Below are positions 38,201-45,200 of a DNA stretch of 64,000 nt, piece by piece. Numbering within the stretch: position 1 is the first letter of the stretch; the number at the start of each line of letters is the position of its first letter. The stretch spans positions 33,793,341-33,857,340 of the forward strand of contig NC_081844.1 in assembly GCF_963259705.1 (NCBI RefSeq), given 5' to 3'. The position numbers and the translations under genes were made by a program. The DNA comes from Myotis daubentonii. Taxonomy: Eukaryota; Chordata; Mammalia; Chiroptera; Vespertilionidae. The notes under the pieces are model-generated. The model was given only the letters and a program-made list of their open reading frames with translations, ran no database searches and had not been told where the DNA came from.

Positions 38201-40911
38201 GCCGACAAGACCTCCAGCCCCACGTCACCGGCCACACCCACAAACCAGGCCCGGCTAGGTCACTGCACAGCCTTTGCCTGGGCCATTCCCTCCACCCTGA
38301 ACCCGTCTCCTCGCTCTGTCCCCCGGCTTGTCCTTCTGGTGCAGACATCAAGAGCCCCCACTTCTCTCTCCTGGCTTGCGTCCCCCATATTAATGCATTT
38401 AACAGCCAGCCCACCCATGGGCTCCCTAGCATCCAGCTGGCACTTGTAGGTGGGAGGTAAAAGCCAGCCATCGGGCCAGTTGGAAGAACCCAAGTAACAG
38501 CCAGGTGGGCCCTGCCTCCACTGTCCCCATTACGGCACATGACACATGACCTACCTGCTTGAACTGCTCCTCATACGTCCAGTCCCCGTGGTCAGGAGGC
38601 TGCAGCTGGGGTACCACGTGGGTAGCCCCTCCCGGGTGGGCTGGGCCAGCCCCTGGGCGCTCCTGGCTGCCCAGCCCCCGGGGCCCACCGTCACCACCGC
38701 GGAAGGCCTGGGGCAGCTGGGCCTTGTGGGGGAACAGGGCTGCAGGGCCCAAGCCAGCAGAGCCCGGGGGCCCGAGCCCCTCCTCATCCTCATAGTCTTC
38801 CTCCTCTTCCTCCTCGTCCTCATCCCCCAAGTCTTCCTCCAGCTCTTCCTCCTCCTCTTCCTCCTCTTCCCATTTTGGCTTCCTGGGGCAGGCAGAGTGC
38901 AGAGGTCAGGAGAGAAGGCACCAGCTCACCCCTGTCCCAGGGCAAAGCCGGCTCCTCATCCCAGACTGGGTTTCCAACACGGGGAGGTTGGGCCTCACCT
39001 GCCCCAGCTGCTGAGGGGGCCTGGAAGCAGAGCATGGGCCATACACCTCTCGGTCCCAGTTAGCTCTGACCAAACTGTAGCTTTTCCTCTGACATAAACC
39101 CCAGTCCCTGCCTAGTGTTAACTGGCTCCCCCTCGCCTCTCCCTGCTGCACCAGCTGCCGTGCTGAGCCTTGAAAATGTTAAGCTGGTTCCTTCCTTAGG
39201 GCCTTTGCTCAGGCTGTTCCCTCTACTCGGCATGCTGTTCCAGGCTTCCTGGCCTTTCCTAGGGACTGTGACTACTGTGCCCTTCACTCTAGAAAATTAA
39301 TGCTGGCCCCAGCCACCCCCCTCCCGAGCACCTCTGCTTCATTTTCTTGACAGCCCCAATCACAACCTGCACGTGCCCCACTTCTTTGCTTTGTAAAGTC
39401 TTCCCGCCCTAGCTGGTTTGGCTCAGTGGACAGAGCGTCAGTCCCGGGTTCGATTCCAGTCAAGGGCACATACTTTGGTTGCAGGCTCCTCCCCGGCTCG
39501 GGGCTTGTGCAGGAGGCAACCAATTGATATCGCTCACATCGATGTTTCTGACTTTCCCTCTCTCTTCCACTCTCCCCAAAAATCAATGGAAAAATATCCC
39601 TGGGTGAGGGTTAACCAATAAAGTTTTCCCAGCGCCCTGGCTGATGTGGCTCAGTTGATTCGAGCATCATCCCAAACACCAAAAGGCGGCGGGTTTGATT
39701 CCCAGTCAGGGTACATACCCAAGTTTTGGACTCGATCCCTAGTTGGGGTGCATATAAGAGGCAACCGATTGATCGATGTCTCTCTCTCTCTCTCTCTCTC
39801 CCCGCCTTCCTCTTTCTCTCAAATCAATTTAAAAAATTTTTTTAAGTCTTCCCAGAAAGATCCCACTGGGGTCCCCCCAGCACCCAGTTCAGGGTCCACA
39901 TTGGACTCCTGTGAAACACAGACCCCTGTGAGCCAACTAATGCCCACCCTGTGCAAGTCCTACCCAGTCCACCAACTTTATCTGCCCCTGATGTTGGATC
40001 TGCTGTAGCCTCGCTGGGTGATGGGGCCACTGGGCGTGTGTGGCTAGTTCTGTTTAAATGAAGACGAAATAAAGCTACAAACACTAATCCTCAACCACAT
40101 CTCTGAACTGGCCACATTTCACATTCAGCAGCCACTTATGACTAGACAGTGCCTGTGGAGAACATGTCCACTGCCATCCAGAACATTCTAAAGCAGTGAT
40201 GGCGAACCTATGACACGCGTGTCAGAGGCGACACGCGAACTCATTTTTTTGGTTGGTTTTTCTTTGTTAAATGGCATTTAAATATATAAAGTAAATATCA
40301 AAAATATGTCTTTATTTTACTATGGTTGCAAATATCAAAAAATTTCTATATGTGACACGGCACCCGAGTTAAGTTAGGGTTTTTCAAAACGCTGACACGC
40401 TGAGCTCAAAAGGTTCGCCATCACTGGTCTAAAGGGCGGCACTTCCGTGAGGAGCCTTGTCCGGACCTTACAACTCTGTCACCAAGACCTAGACACCGTT
40501 CAGTGCACAAAGCCCCCAGACCCTCACTCACAGGTCATCATCAGAGCCCATATCCTCGAAGTGCCCATCGCCTTCGGCATGACCCGGCGCCTCCCTGCCT
40601 CGGCCAGGTGAGCCTGGCTGCCCCTCCTGGGCAGTGTCCTCATCCTCCGAGCTGGGGGGCCTGTCCTCGGAGCCACCGGGGCTGGGTGCAGATCCGAGGC
40701 CAGCGGCGGCAGCCCGCATGGCGGCCAGGGCAGCCATCTGTGCCTGCTGCATTCGGGTGTTCTCGGGGTCTCTGTCCTCGTCCGAGACAGCCTTGGAGAG
40801 GGCTGGGGGGCCACCAGGGGGCTCAGGCAGCAGTGGCTGCCGGGCCTCCAGCTCCTGGCGTGCCCGCTGCTGCCGCTGCAGGAGTGTCTCCATCACAGCC
40901 TGCAGCTTCAT
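8207..40911 (-). CDS. ARID3A: ARID3A, complete coding region in eight exons
   Basis: The gene encodes AT-rich interaction domain protein 3A (Bright/E2FBP1), a nuclear transcription factor that binds AT-rich sites, activates the immunoglobulin heavy-chain locus in B cells, partners E2F1 and acts in early lineage choice. Coding exons are 40532-40911, 38555-38882, 18998-19070, 14585-14768, 13993-14240, 11290-11586, 10166-10264 and 8207-8382. All junctions have GT/AG ends and matching phases. The sum is 1785 nt, 594 residues plus stop, against 593 in human. The order is a Gln/Ala/acidic N terminus, a Glu/Asp tract (about 127-155), the ARID domain (about 237-330), a linker with a basic stretch, an Ala/Gln-rich segment (429-450) and the REKLES motif (455-460) in the paired-interaction domain, then a Gly/Ser-rich tail ending SNNSLP. 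The start MKLQAVMETLLQRQQ matches the family. Nothing appears broken. Confidence 0.96.
8813..9015 (-). mobile_element. Ves SINE
   Basis: The reverse-oriented copy has the A-box region CTCTATCCACTGAGCCAAAC at its right end and the TTTTTAAATTGATTTCAGAG tail at its left end. Confidence 0.88.
9104..9319 (+). mobile_element. Ves SINE (first of three in series)
   Basis: Full-length copy flanked by GAAAATCATCAG at 9092-9103 and 9320-9331. Confidence 0.92.
9332..9560 (+). mobile_element. tRNA-derived SINE (second of three in series)
   Basis: A diverged head (CAGTGTGGTTCAGTGGTTGAG) is followed by a CT repeat and a long A-rich tail. It is flanked by GAAAATCATCA at 9320-9330 and 9562-9572, so it inserted next to the first SINE using the same target sequence. 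Confidence 0.9.
9588..9803 (+). mobile_element. Ves SINE (third of three in series)
   Basis: Full-length copy flanked by a 16-bp duplication AAGAAAATACATTTCC at 9572-9587 and 9804-9819. Confidence 0.92.
9901..10021. repeat. 30-bp minisatellite derived from L2 3' end
   Basis: About four tandem copies of a 30-bp unit of the form AGTACTCACTATGTGCTGAG plus CACTGTGCCA. The unit resembles the reverse complement of the L2 3' end. The last three units are nearly identical. It lies about 145 bp downstream of ARID3A exon 8. Confidence 0.85.
10166..10264 (-). CDS. ARID3A: ARID3A exon 8
   Basis: A 99-bp exon encoding ASESRQDSAANLTSTNGSNS and SMSVEINGIMYTG, the second half of the REKLES-linked domain (residues 504-537). 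The acceptor TTCCCACAG and donor GTAACA flank it. Its length is a multiple of three, so skipping would keep frame. Confidence 0.95.
10265..11289 (-). other. ARID3A intron 7
   Basis: Contains one old SINE (10976-11134). The rest, 10265-10975, includes decayed interspersed-repeat-like sequence and no gene that I recognise. Confidence 0.65.
10976..11134 (-). mobile_element. Old tRNA-derived SINE
   Basis: Reverse copy with AACCAACTGAGCCACACCGG at the right end and repeated AGAGAGAAACATCGATG blocks. The head differs from the common Ves type, so it is probably an older relative. Confidence 0.82.
11290..11586 (-). CDS. ARID3A: ARID3A exon 7 (Ala/Gln region and REKLES)
   Basis: Encodes residues 405-504: EEDSAIPITVPGRLPVSLAG, an Ala/Gln/Val-rich helix (429-450), LEQLREKLES and then MALVADEQQRLMQRALQQNF. 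In the ARID3 family the REKLES region mediates self-association, nuclear export and partner binding. The acceptor CTGTCTAG and donor GTATCA flank it (phases 1 and 1). Confidence 0.96.
11730..12056 (-). mobile_element. Old SINE pieces with intervening sequence
   Basis: SINE-like parts are at about 11730-11855 (GAGAGAAACATCGATGTGAG, GAACCCACAACCCAGGTATG) and 11985-12056 (GGAATCGAACTGCC, CTAACCACTGAGACACC). Between them is a different pyrimidine-rich piece (about 11856-11985) that resembles 59290-59440. Confidence 0.6.
12280..12450. mobile_element. MIR
   Basis: Typical MIR core: GAGGAAACTAAGGCTCAAAG, ...CCCAAGGCCACAGAGCTGG and GGGATTCGAACTCAGGCAG. Confidence 0.75.
12616..12832 (-). mobile_element. 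Ves SINE
   Basis: Reverse full-length copy: ATTTTTATTGATTTTTTTAC tail at the left, ATCCACTGAGCCAAACCGGT head at the right. Confidence 0.9.
13188..13862. repeat. Degenerate ~50-bp tandem array
   Basis: Eight or more diverged units share a core near GTGATGAACTAGTAATGTCT followed by GCCATGGGCA and often CTGAAAAAAACTAT. Clear units start at about 13190, 13452, 13516, 13567, 13677, 13712, 13757, 13784 and 13828. The MIR at 13257-13405 interrupts the array. Divergence is high, so the array is old. Confidence 0.6.
13257..13405. mobile_element. MIR-like element
   Basis: Shows ACTTTACTCATAAGGAAATC, GAGCTCAGAAAGGGACACTG and AGCTACCCAGG, in the order expected for MIR. Confidence 0.6.
13993..14240 (-). 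CDS. ARID3A: ARID3A exon 6 (ARID C-terminal extension)
   Basis: Begins YMKYLYPYECEKRGLSNP, the last ARID helix and the extended-ARID segment, then NRREGRRQSFGGSLFAYSPG and a Ser/Pro linker ending APKIKK (residues 322-405). The acceptor CTTCCCATAG and donor GTAAGG flank it (phases 2 and 1). Confidence 0.97.
14241..14584 (-). other. ARID3A intron 5
   Basis: A short 344-bp intron without recognisable repeats or genes. Confidence 0.8.
14585..14768 (-). CDS. ARID3A: ARID3A exon 5 (ARID domain core)
   Basis: Encodes TPVNRIPIMAKQVLDLFMLY and continues through GGLVEVINKKLWREITKGL to FTLRTQ, the DNA-contacting core of the ARID fold (residues 261-322). It is bounded by acceptor CTCCCCTACAG and donor GTGAGTG (phases 1 and 2). 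Confidence 0.97.
15110..15306 (-). mobile_element. Old tRNA-derived SINE
   Basis: Reverse copy with TTTTTATTGATTAAGGGTGA tail, GACTGGCTGCCTCCTGCTCG and a diverged head ending ATCCACACTGACCAGGG. The hAT element next to it duplicated its last 8 bp. Confidence 0.82.
15315..15519. mobile_element. Nonautonomous hAT element, family B
   Basis: 205 bp with inverted ends CAGGGGTCCTCAAACT and AGTTTGAGGACCCCTG. The 8-bp flanks are GACCAGGG (15307-15314) and GATCAGGG (15520-15527), 7 of 8 identical. Confidence 0.9.
15796..16267. mobile_element. Nonautonomous hAT element, family C
   Basis: 472 bp with ends CAGTGGTTCCAAC and GTTGGGAACCACTG. The flanks are ACTTACAG (15788-15795) and ACTTAGAG (16268-16275), 7 of 8 identical. 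The interior is AT-rich and non-coding, with a G run at 16198-16210. Confidence 0.87.
18998..19070 (-). CDS. ARID3A: ARID3A exon 4 (start of ARID domain)
   Basis: This 73-bp exon encodes LYELDGDPKRKEFLDDLFSF and ends MQKRG, the first helix of the ARID domain (residues 237-261). The acceptor TTGTCCTCACAG and donor GTGAGG flank it (phases 0 and 1). It is isolated at the end of the 19.5-kb intron 3. Confidence 0.96.
19646..19821 (-). mobile_element. Old tRNA-derived SINE
   Basis: Reverse, diverged copy ending CTAACTAAGCGACCCGGCCA; tail side is AAAAAATCATTTTAGAGAGA. Confidence 0.75.
19830..20048. mobile_element. Nonautonomous hAT element, family D
   Basis: 219 bp with ends CAGGGGTGGGCGAACTTTTT and CCGTAGTTTGCCCACGGCTG. 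It has a perfect 8-bp duplication GCTTAGAC at 19822-19829 and 20049-20056. Confidence 0.93.
21110..21740. mobile_element. Ancient interspersed repeat, inverted relative
   Basis: The sequence ACCTTTGCAGATGTCATGAG, GTCCTTATAAGAAGAGG and, after a SINE, GACACCTTGATTTCAGACTT matches in reverse the repeat at 19240 and 30520. The family name is not certain. Confidence 0.5.
21256..21477 (+). mobile_element. Ves SINE
   Basis: Full-length copy with a perfect 14-bp duplication AAGAAGAGGTGGGA at 21242-21255 and 21478-21491. It resembles the young Ves subfamily (CATCGATGTTTCTAACTCTC). Confidence 0.94.
22081..22180. promoter_or_regulatory. Candidate enhancer: CDX/HOX-like, RUNX and SOX-like motifs
   Basis: Within 100 bp are CCATAAAAG (22082), a RUNX core TGTGGT (22097), CTTTAATA (22114), ACAAAG (22144), CAATAAAGG (22155) and CTTTATGG (22173). 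The cluster is AT-rich in an otherwise GC-rich, repeat-free part of intron 3. Enhancer function is inference. Confidence 0.35.
22690..23125 (+). mobile_element. L2 pieces
   Basis: Shows CCTGGAATGCCTTTCCCAGC and a 3' end near CCCCAGTGTCTAGAATTGGT, in L2 order. Confidence 0.5.
23690..23900 (+). mobile_element. L2 piece
   Basis: TCTCCTGGAATGCAGTTCCC and AACATCACCTTCTCAGGGAG correspond to the L2 3' half. Confidence 0.45.
25107..25640 (-). mobile_element. L1 3' part
   Basis: Reading minus, GTGGAATATTACGCGGCCATG and GTCCATGTAAACTGTCAAGAA-type sequence match the ORF2 end and 3'UTR of an old L1. The coding trace reads MEYYAAMKR. A C/T-rich run interrupts it at 25260-25300. Confidence 0.75.
25770..26230 (+). 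mobile_element. L2 piece
   Basis: CTCCAACTCTTGTCCCCACG, GCACTATTGC-like spacing and GGCATAATTGGGGTCTTTGG fit a decayed L2 3' half. Assignment is tentative. Confidence 0.4.
30520..30850. mobile_element. Ancient interspersed repeat, second copy
   Basis: Shares CTTCTTATAAGGACACCTGA and ATCTGCAAAGACCTGTCTCC with the repeat at 19240-20110, in the same orientation. Confidence 0.5.
31948..32173 (+). mobile_element. tRNA-derived SINE
   Basis: The head GCCCTGGCCAGTGCGACTGA and B box GGGTTCAATCCCGTCGG are followed by CATCGATATTTCTCTCCC and an A tail (32159-32173). It is an older bat SINE type. Confidence 0.83.
32203..32249. repeat. (CA)n microsatellite
   Basis: About 23 CA units. Its translation gives meaningless Thr/His or Cys/Val runs. 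Confidence 0.97.
33030..33480 (+). mobile_element. L2 pieces
   Basis: CCCTGGAATGCCCTCCTCC, CATCCAAAAGGCTCAGCTGT and later CTTGACCCCCTTAGGACTGG fit L2 3' parts. The second half (33250-33480) may be a second fragment. Confidence 0.45.
33527..33576. repeat. (CCCCA)n microsatellite
   Basis: About ten pentamer units. The minus strand is (TGGGG)n and could form a G-quadruplex. Confidence 0.95.
33609..33990 (+). mobile_element. Old LINE-like fragment
   Basis: TTCACTGCAGTGTTTACAAC and later AACCAGGCAACTTGGGACAT resemble the 3' part of an old LINE, ending in a C/G-rich run and an AT-rich tail. The family is not certain. Confidence 0.4.
34318..34512 (+). mobile_element. Ves SINE, young subfamily
   Basis: The head GCCGAAACCGGTTTGGCTCA and CATCGATGTTTCTAACTCTC mark the young Ves subfamily. 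The tail ends CTGTAAAAACTCACCC, so the AATCAATAAAA block is missing. Confidence 0.9.
35090..35890 (+). mobile_element. L1 3' part with embedded CA repeat
   Basis: The order GCAAATCAAAACCACCGTTG, CATGAACATGCATGTTCACA, TGGGGACGGACCTTGAACAC, GAATTGCACCCTTCAAATGG and ATCAATAAAGCTGTTTG is the ORF2 end and 3'UTR of an old L1. A (CA)n expansion lies at 35155-35204. Confidence 0.85.
35155..35204. repeat. (CA)n microsatellite
   Basis: About 25 CA units inside the L1 fragment. Confidence 0.97.
36560..36850 (+). mobile_element. L2 piece
   Basis: CAGGGCCTTTGCACAGGCTG, CCTCTGCCAGGCGCACC and GCTCAGCCCAAAGGTCACG are typical L2. Confidence 0.65.
38255..38400 (+). mobile_element. L2 piece
   Basis: GTCACTGCACAGCCTTTGCC, TGGGCCATTCCCTCCACCC fit L2. 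Confidence 0.45.
38555..38882 (-). CDS. ARID3A: ARID3A exon 3 (acidic tract)
   Basis: The acceptor TGCCCCAG is followed by GAAGCCAAAATGG (residues LKPKW after joining). The exon encodes residues 127-236: a Glu-rich run with DEDEEEEEDYEDEEG, a Pro/Gly-rich part and the strongly conserved HGDWTYEEQFKQ just before the ARID domain. The donor GTAGG follows CAAGCAG (phase 0). The Glu tract is built from GAG/GAA repeats and may vary in length between individuals. Confidence 0.94.
39185..39300 (+). mobile_element. L2 piece
   Basis: GGGCCTTTGCTCAGGCTGTT followed by CATGCTGTTCCAGGC is typical L2. Confidence 0.55.
39406..39619 (+). mobile_element. Ves SINE (first of two in series)
   Basis: Ves copy with an internal head deletion near 39440-39450. 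The flanks are AAAGTCTTCCC (39395-39405) and AAAGTTTTCCC (39620-39630), 10 of 11 identical. Confidence 0.9.
39631..39842 (+). mobile_element. tRNA-derived SINE (second of two in series)
   Basis: An older head type (CTGATGTGGCTCAGTTGATT) with a CT repeat. The right flank TAAGTCTTCCC (39843-39853) repeats the same target sequence as its neighbour. Confidence 0.88.
40194..40426. mobile_element. Nonautonomous hAT element, family A (inverted copy)
   Basis: 233 bp with ends CAGTGATGGCGAACC and GGTTCGCCATCACTG. The flanks are TTCTAAAG (40186-40193) and GTCTAAAG (40427-40434), 7 of 8 identical. Its interior is the reverse of the copy at 2055. Confidence 0.92.
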
Positions 40912-41161
40912 GGCCCTGCGGGCTGGGCCGCCCCGGGCACCAGGGGTGGGTGGCAGGGGCGGCCCCTTCGGGGAGGGGGCCCGGCCGCACTGCAGTGTGG
41001 GGGCCGCGGGGGAGCCGGGGCAGTGCAGGGTGGCGGAGGGTGGGGGCCGCTCGGCTCAGACTGAGGGCTGGTAGGGCATGCCAACAGGCAGCACCTCCTT
41101 CTCACTCCGGGCACGAAGGAGCAGCGGCTGGCATCCAGTTCATTCACGTGTTTGCAGAAAC
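40532..41161 (-). CDS. ARID3A: ARID3A exon 2 (5'UTR part plus start codon)
   Basis: The acceptor CTGCCCTCAG ends at 41162, so the exon starts at 41161. Coding begins at ATG 40911 and encodes residues 1-127, with MKLQAVMETL, a run of Gln/Arg, then acidic serine-rich sequence ending HFEDMGSDDD. The donor GTGAGT follows 40532 (phase 2). Reading straight through the donor reaches a stop at once, which supports the splice. The 250 nt upstream of the ATG (40912-41161) is 5'UTR. Confidence 0.93.
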
Positions 41162-44100
41162 CTGAGGGCAGTAAGAGAGACTGTCAAACCACACTGAGTT
41201 CCTTAGCCTCATCCTCCCCACTGAGGTTGGACTGCAAAGGCCTCTGGGAAAATCCCTCCCATCCACTCCCATCAGGGAGCAAACCTGGAGGGCTCCTTGG
41301 AAGTGAAGCACACTCTCCCCATCTCCCCTTCCTCTGTCCACCTTGGGAAGCACTGTTCCCCCGCACTGGACTCCTGAGGATCTCAAGGCAGCCCCACAGA
41401 GAAATACGCAGTCGCAACTGCACCTCCCAAGGACCCGTGTGGATTATTGCTTCATAAACAGAGCAGAGGACAAGGCATTCCTGGCCTCTGATTGGCTACA
41501 GCTGCCTGCTGGGTTCTGATTCCAGGTTCTAGGTGCTGGTGCTGCCTGGCCCAGACTGTGCTTGCTGCATATGGATCCTGAGCTAAACCTCCCCCACTCA
41601 TGCTCTCAGCCCGAAGCCCCAATCTCTCTGGACCTCAGTTTCCCCAGATGCAGAATGGTGCCCTAACTGCATCCACCTCGCTGTGACAGGCAGAGACGAA
41701 GTGAGTTGATGATGGTGAATCTGGGTACAAATAGGCACCCCATCATGTCAGTGTCAGGGAAGGAGGGGCTAGGTTGTCCCAATTCTGTGGATGAGGGAAG
41801 CTGAGGCTCGGAGATGCCCTGCTAACAGGTGTCTGGGTGCCGTGAGAGCCTCCCACACTGCTCCTGTGTGCTCTCTGCAGGGGGCTTCCCCTGCACTTCC
41901 GGACCCCACGCGGGGTCAACATCCCAGAATGCAATGTGCTGCCTGGGGTCCCTTCAGATCACCACCAACCCTAATGGCCAGGGCCTGCGGCAGACTCCGG
42001 AGAGGGATGTCCCAGAGCCTGGCACAACCTGGCTCCACCGGGACAGGAGGACCGGCTCTCACCCCAGCCCCCCACCCAAGCCAGGCCACACCCCCACCCA
42101 CCAAGGTGCCAATAAAACAAATGGACAGAACTCATCAGGCCTGGTGGTGACATCCCAGATGCTACAGCACAGGAGGGTCCAGGAGGCGGCCCCTCACCCA
42201 GCAAATGAACCTCCTACGGGGCAGAAGGGTCTCACACAGGTGGGGCCAGTGGGCAAGGGCAGGGGCTCCTCGTTCCAGCTGATGCCATGTCCCCACGATG
42301 GTGACCAGCTAAAAGGAGCCTGACACCACGTCGACTTGCAGTGTAGCCCCCTCCCAAACACCCCAGTCATGGAAGAGGCCCTGCGGAGCCACCGCGAGCC
42401 AGTGGCCCTCCACCTCCTCCTGGACCAGCCACTCATCATTACTCGGACCCCCTGGGGCCTCCTGGGTAAAAGGGCAATGGGGGCAGGTGAATGGCCCCTG
42501 TAAAAAGTGGGAAGGGGCACCCCCCCAAAAAGACCTCAGTATCCAGCAGGGGCAGTGGTCCCTGGGCACAAAGACCCCCTCAGAGACCACAGGGCTGGCG
42601 AGTGACCAGGACCGCAAAGCAGCACCCAGCACTCCCTCCCTCGCGGCAGTCACCCCACCAGCTCCCAAAGTGCGGGAGGGGCATTTCTCACCCAGTGTCT
42701 GGGGCCCACTGCCCCTCCCCCACTTTTGACAACTTCAGGACAAGCCCCCTCCCAAGGAAACGCTCCAGGCAATGCCCCCCACCTCTTTGGGGGGGCATAA
42801 GGAAGAGGCCAGAGGAAGCCACTCCCCCCCACGCTGCCCCCGCCTGGCCTGCTGGGTTTAATGACCCTTCCGGGTCACCCCCGGTGGGGGAGGGGAGCAG
42901 GGCAGGCCTCCACCCCACGGCTTGAGGGGGCAGGTGGGAACCCCAGAGCCCCTCTGGGCCAGGCCAGGGCCCCCTCAAGGCTGCCATTAACCCTAAACTG
43001 GCAGCGCCCACCCCCTCCAGACCCCTCCCCCCAAGAGCCCTTTGTCCTCGGCCCCTACCCCCACTTTATGACAGCCCCCTGGGAAAGGCATTCCCAGGCA
43101 GGGACCTGGCAGGGATGGGGGGTGCTGAGTGGTCGTTAGGAACTGGCTGGAGGGGGGTGGGCCCCCGAGGAGAAATCGGGCCACGCCCTCCCCCGCCCCC
43201 CCCCCCCCAATGCCTCTGGGAGAGAGAGGTCACCCGCTCCGGCCGGGGCTTGCAAAACACGGTTATTTAAAGAGTTGTGCAAGCCTGGGGCCCGCGGGTG
43301 GCGAAAGGGGCCCCTCACTCCACGGAGGGAAGAGAAGGGGGAGGGTGGGGCAGCAGGCTGGGGAGGGGGCTGGCGGGGTGGGGAGGGGGCGGCCCGGAGG
43401 AAGTGGGAGAGGAAACACTGAAGAAGAAATAAGACGACAAAAACCCCAGCCCGGTTTCAAACGCTTCTTGGAAAGCGGCGGATTTGCATGGGGAGGGGGG
43501 GCAATCCCTCGGCCCGGGCGAGTGAAAAACGGAAGATTATTGACAAACGCGCTGCCGAGGTCAGACGCTGAACGTTGGAATTGACAAACGCACGCTCCTC
43601 GCGCTTCCTGCGCCCGCTTTGTGTCGGGGGGCCCTGGACGGGGGAGGGGGCTTTCCCCGGGGATCCCCTCCGGAGAGCCGGGGGCCCGGGTCGAACCCGC
43701 CCCCGAGCGCCGGCACCTCGGTGTCCCCTCCAGGGGCCGCTTTCGGCCCGGAGACCGACACTTTATAAATATACCGTCCGGGCAGGGGAGGGTCACCAGG
43801 GAACTGCCCTCCCCGGCCGGCGCTCCCACTGCTCCCGAATAAAACACCACCAGATCCCGAGGCGAAAAAAAATGAACTGAATCCGGAGCGCAGCCCCCCG
43901 CGCGCGCCTGGAGACCATTTCCTTCCGCCAAAGGGGGAGCGCATCGGCGACCCCCGATCCACCCCGAGCGCGAGCACGCCCCTGTGCAACATGGTAGGTG
44001 ATGAGGTCAACAGGAGGGTGCAGAGAAAAGCACCCCAACTCCTACCGCTAGGGTCGCCTTCCCGACGCTTGACCCCCATCCACATCCCTGCCCACTTTGG

Positions 44101-44308
44101 GGACCCCCCGCACCCCGGACCGGAACCCACGATTTAAAAGGCCATCACCCCCAACCCCAGCCTCACCGCGCCAGGCCCGCTCCCGGGGCGCATGCCCCGC
44201 GCCTGGCGTCCGGCCCAGCCCCGGCAGCGCCTGGCCTCCCGCCCGGGCCGCAAGCTGCGAGCTGCTGGCTCTCGGCCGCCGCCGGGTTTGTGCCGCGCGC
44301 GGACTCAC
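41162..44308 (-). other. ARID3A intron 1 (probable)
   Basis: GC-rich and without transposons that I can recognise, in contrast to the other large introns. It ends at the CpG island. It carries a perfect everted repeat at 42862-42877, an octamer at 43482-43489, a duplicated TTGACAAACGC and an AT-rich TATAAATATA block (43764-43773). Absence of repeats over 3 kb suggests selective constraint, but that is inference. Confidence 0.55.
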
Positions 44309-45200
44309 CTAGCCGCGGGCCCAGTCCGCGTCTACACCCCCGTCCGACCGGATTGGTAAAAGTCACCCTGCGCGCGGCCTCCCCCGCCCCTCCCCTCCCC
44401 CCCACCGGCGCGCTCACCGCCGGGAAGACAAATCACCGGGTGACAAATCGCTCTCAGATGCAAATACCTCGCGGGTGATTCAGCGCCGCGGCCTGGGACG
44501 CGGGGAGGGGTCTCGCGAGGCCCCCTCCCCCTTCCCGGACGCCCCTCGCACCCCCACCCCCCACCCCCCTGCGCTTGGTGCGAACACGCAAGACCAGCCC
44601 AGGGGTCTTGGGAGGGAAGGGCGAGTGGATGGAAATTTCCCAGTCGCGGGCCCTTTAAAAGATAATGCATAATAAAAGCCAGGGGAACGCCGCCGCGGAG
44701 GCCCCGCCCCCGGCCTAGGGACGGTGGGCAAAGTGTGCGCCGCGGCCCGGAGCGCACAGCGCGCGGAGGGCGCGGGCGGGACTGGGAGCGCCCGAGCGGG
44801 AGGAGGAGGAGGCTGGGGCGCCCCGAGCCGGGTCGGGACCCTCCTCCCCATCTTACCGAGCACCTGGGACGGACCCGCCAGGCTCGACGCTGCACCTCTG
44901 TCTCTTAGACCCGAGGGACCCGACGCGAGCGACCTGGCCGCCTGCCCCGAGCCGAGCCACGGTTTTCACGTCTGTAAAATGGGGATTAGAGACCCGAAGC
45001 AGCAAAAGCTACGGTGACCAGAAATGAGAGCGGGGCGGGGCCGGAGGGCGGAACCGGGGCCGGACCGGGGGACGTCTCTCGGTGGGTCAAACGAGTGGGT
45101 GGGGCCGCGCGTCCCGGGGCCGGGGCGGGTGTGGGAACTGCTCGCCAAATCGAGACGATCCCTACCACCGACGGTCACCGCCCCCTGCGAGCCTGACAAC
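43250..45200 (-). promoter_or_regulatory. ARID3A: ARID3A CpG island, promoter and candidate noncoding exon 1
   Basis: The stretch is very GC-rich and dense in CpG. A strong minus-strand donor CTAG/GTGAGTCC ends a possible untranslated exon 1 at 44309; alternatives are GCG/GTGAGC at about 44416 and CGCG/GTGAGG near 44168. A TATTATGCATTATCTTTTAA block at about 44655-44680 could be core-promoter AT sequence. The true first exon cannot be fixed without transcripts. Confidence 0.55.
45178..45191 (-). promoter_or_regulatory. CTCF-like motif upstream of ARID3A
   Basis: On the minus strand CTCGCAGGGGGCGG fits the CTCF core apart from its first three positions. It lies at the upstream edge of the CpG island. 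Confidence 0.35.

Larger units (their letters stand above)
19071..38554 (-). other. ARID3A intron 3 (19.5 kb)
   Basis: No nested gene is recognised. Identified contents are an old repeat broken by a SINE and a hAT (19240-20110), an inverted relative of it (21110-21740) holding a Ves SINE, L2 pieces (22690-23125, 23690-23900, 25770-26230, 33030-33480, 36560-36850, 38255-38400), L1 3' ends (25107-25640 minus, 35090-35890 plus), SINEs (31948-32173, 34318-34512), CA repeats and a CACCC-type repeat. Stretches 20110-21100, 21740-22690, 23900-25100, 26230-30520, 30850-31940, 34520-35080 and 36900-38250 show only unique or unrecognised decayed sequence, with several candidate regulatory clusters described separately. 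Confidence 0.7.
38883..40531 (-). other. ARID3A intron 2
   Basis: Contains an L2 piece (39185-39300), two SINEs in series (39406-39619, 39631-39842) and a family-A hAT element (40194-40426). The rest is unique. Confidence 0.75.

Noticed and set aside
19071..38554. A nested gene or lncRNA in ARID3A intron 3
   Set aside because: Only short open frames without recognisable families and no convincing splice chain were seen.
43263..43931. 222-codon minus-strand open frame upstream of ARID3A
   Set aside because: Low-complexity Pro/Gly/Arg product in a CpG island, no splice-consistent link to ARID3A.
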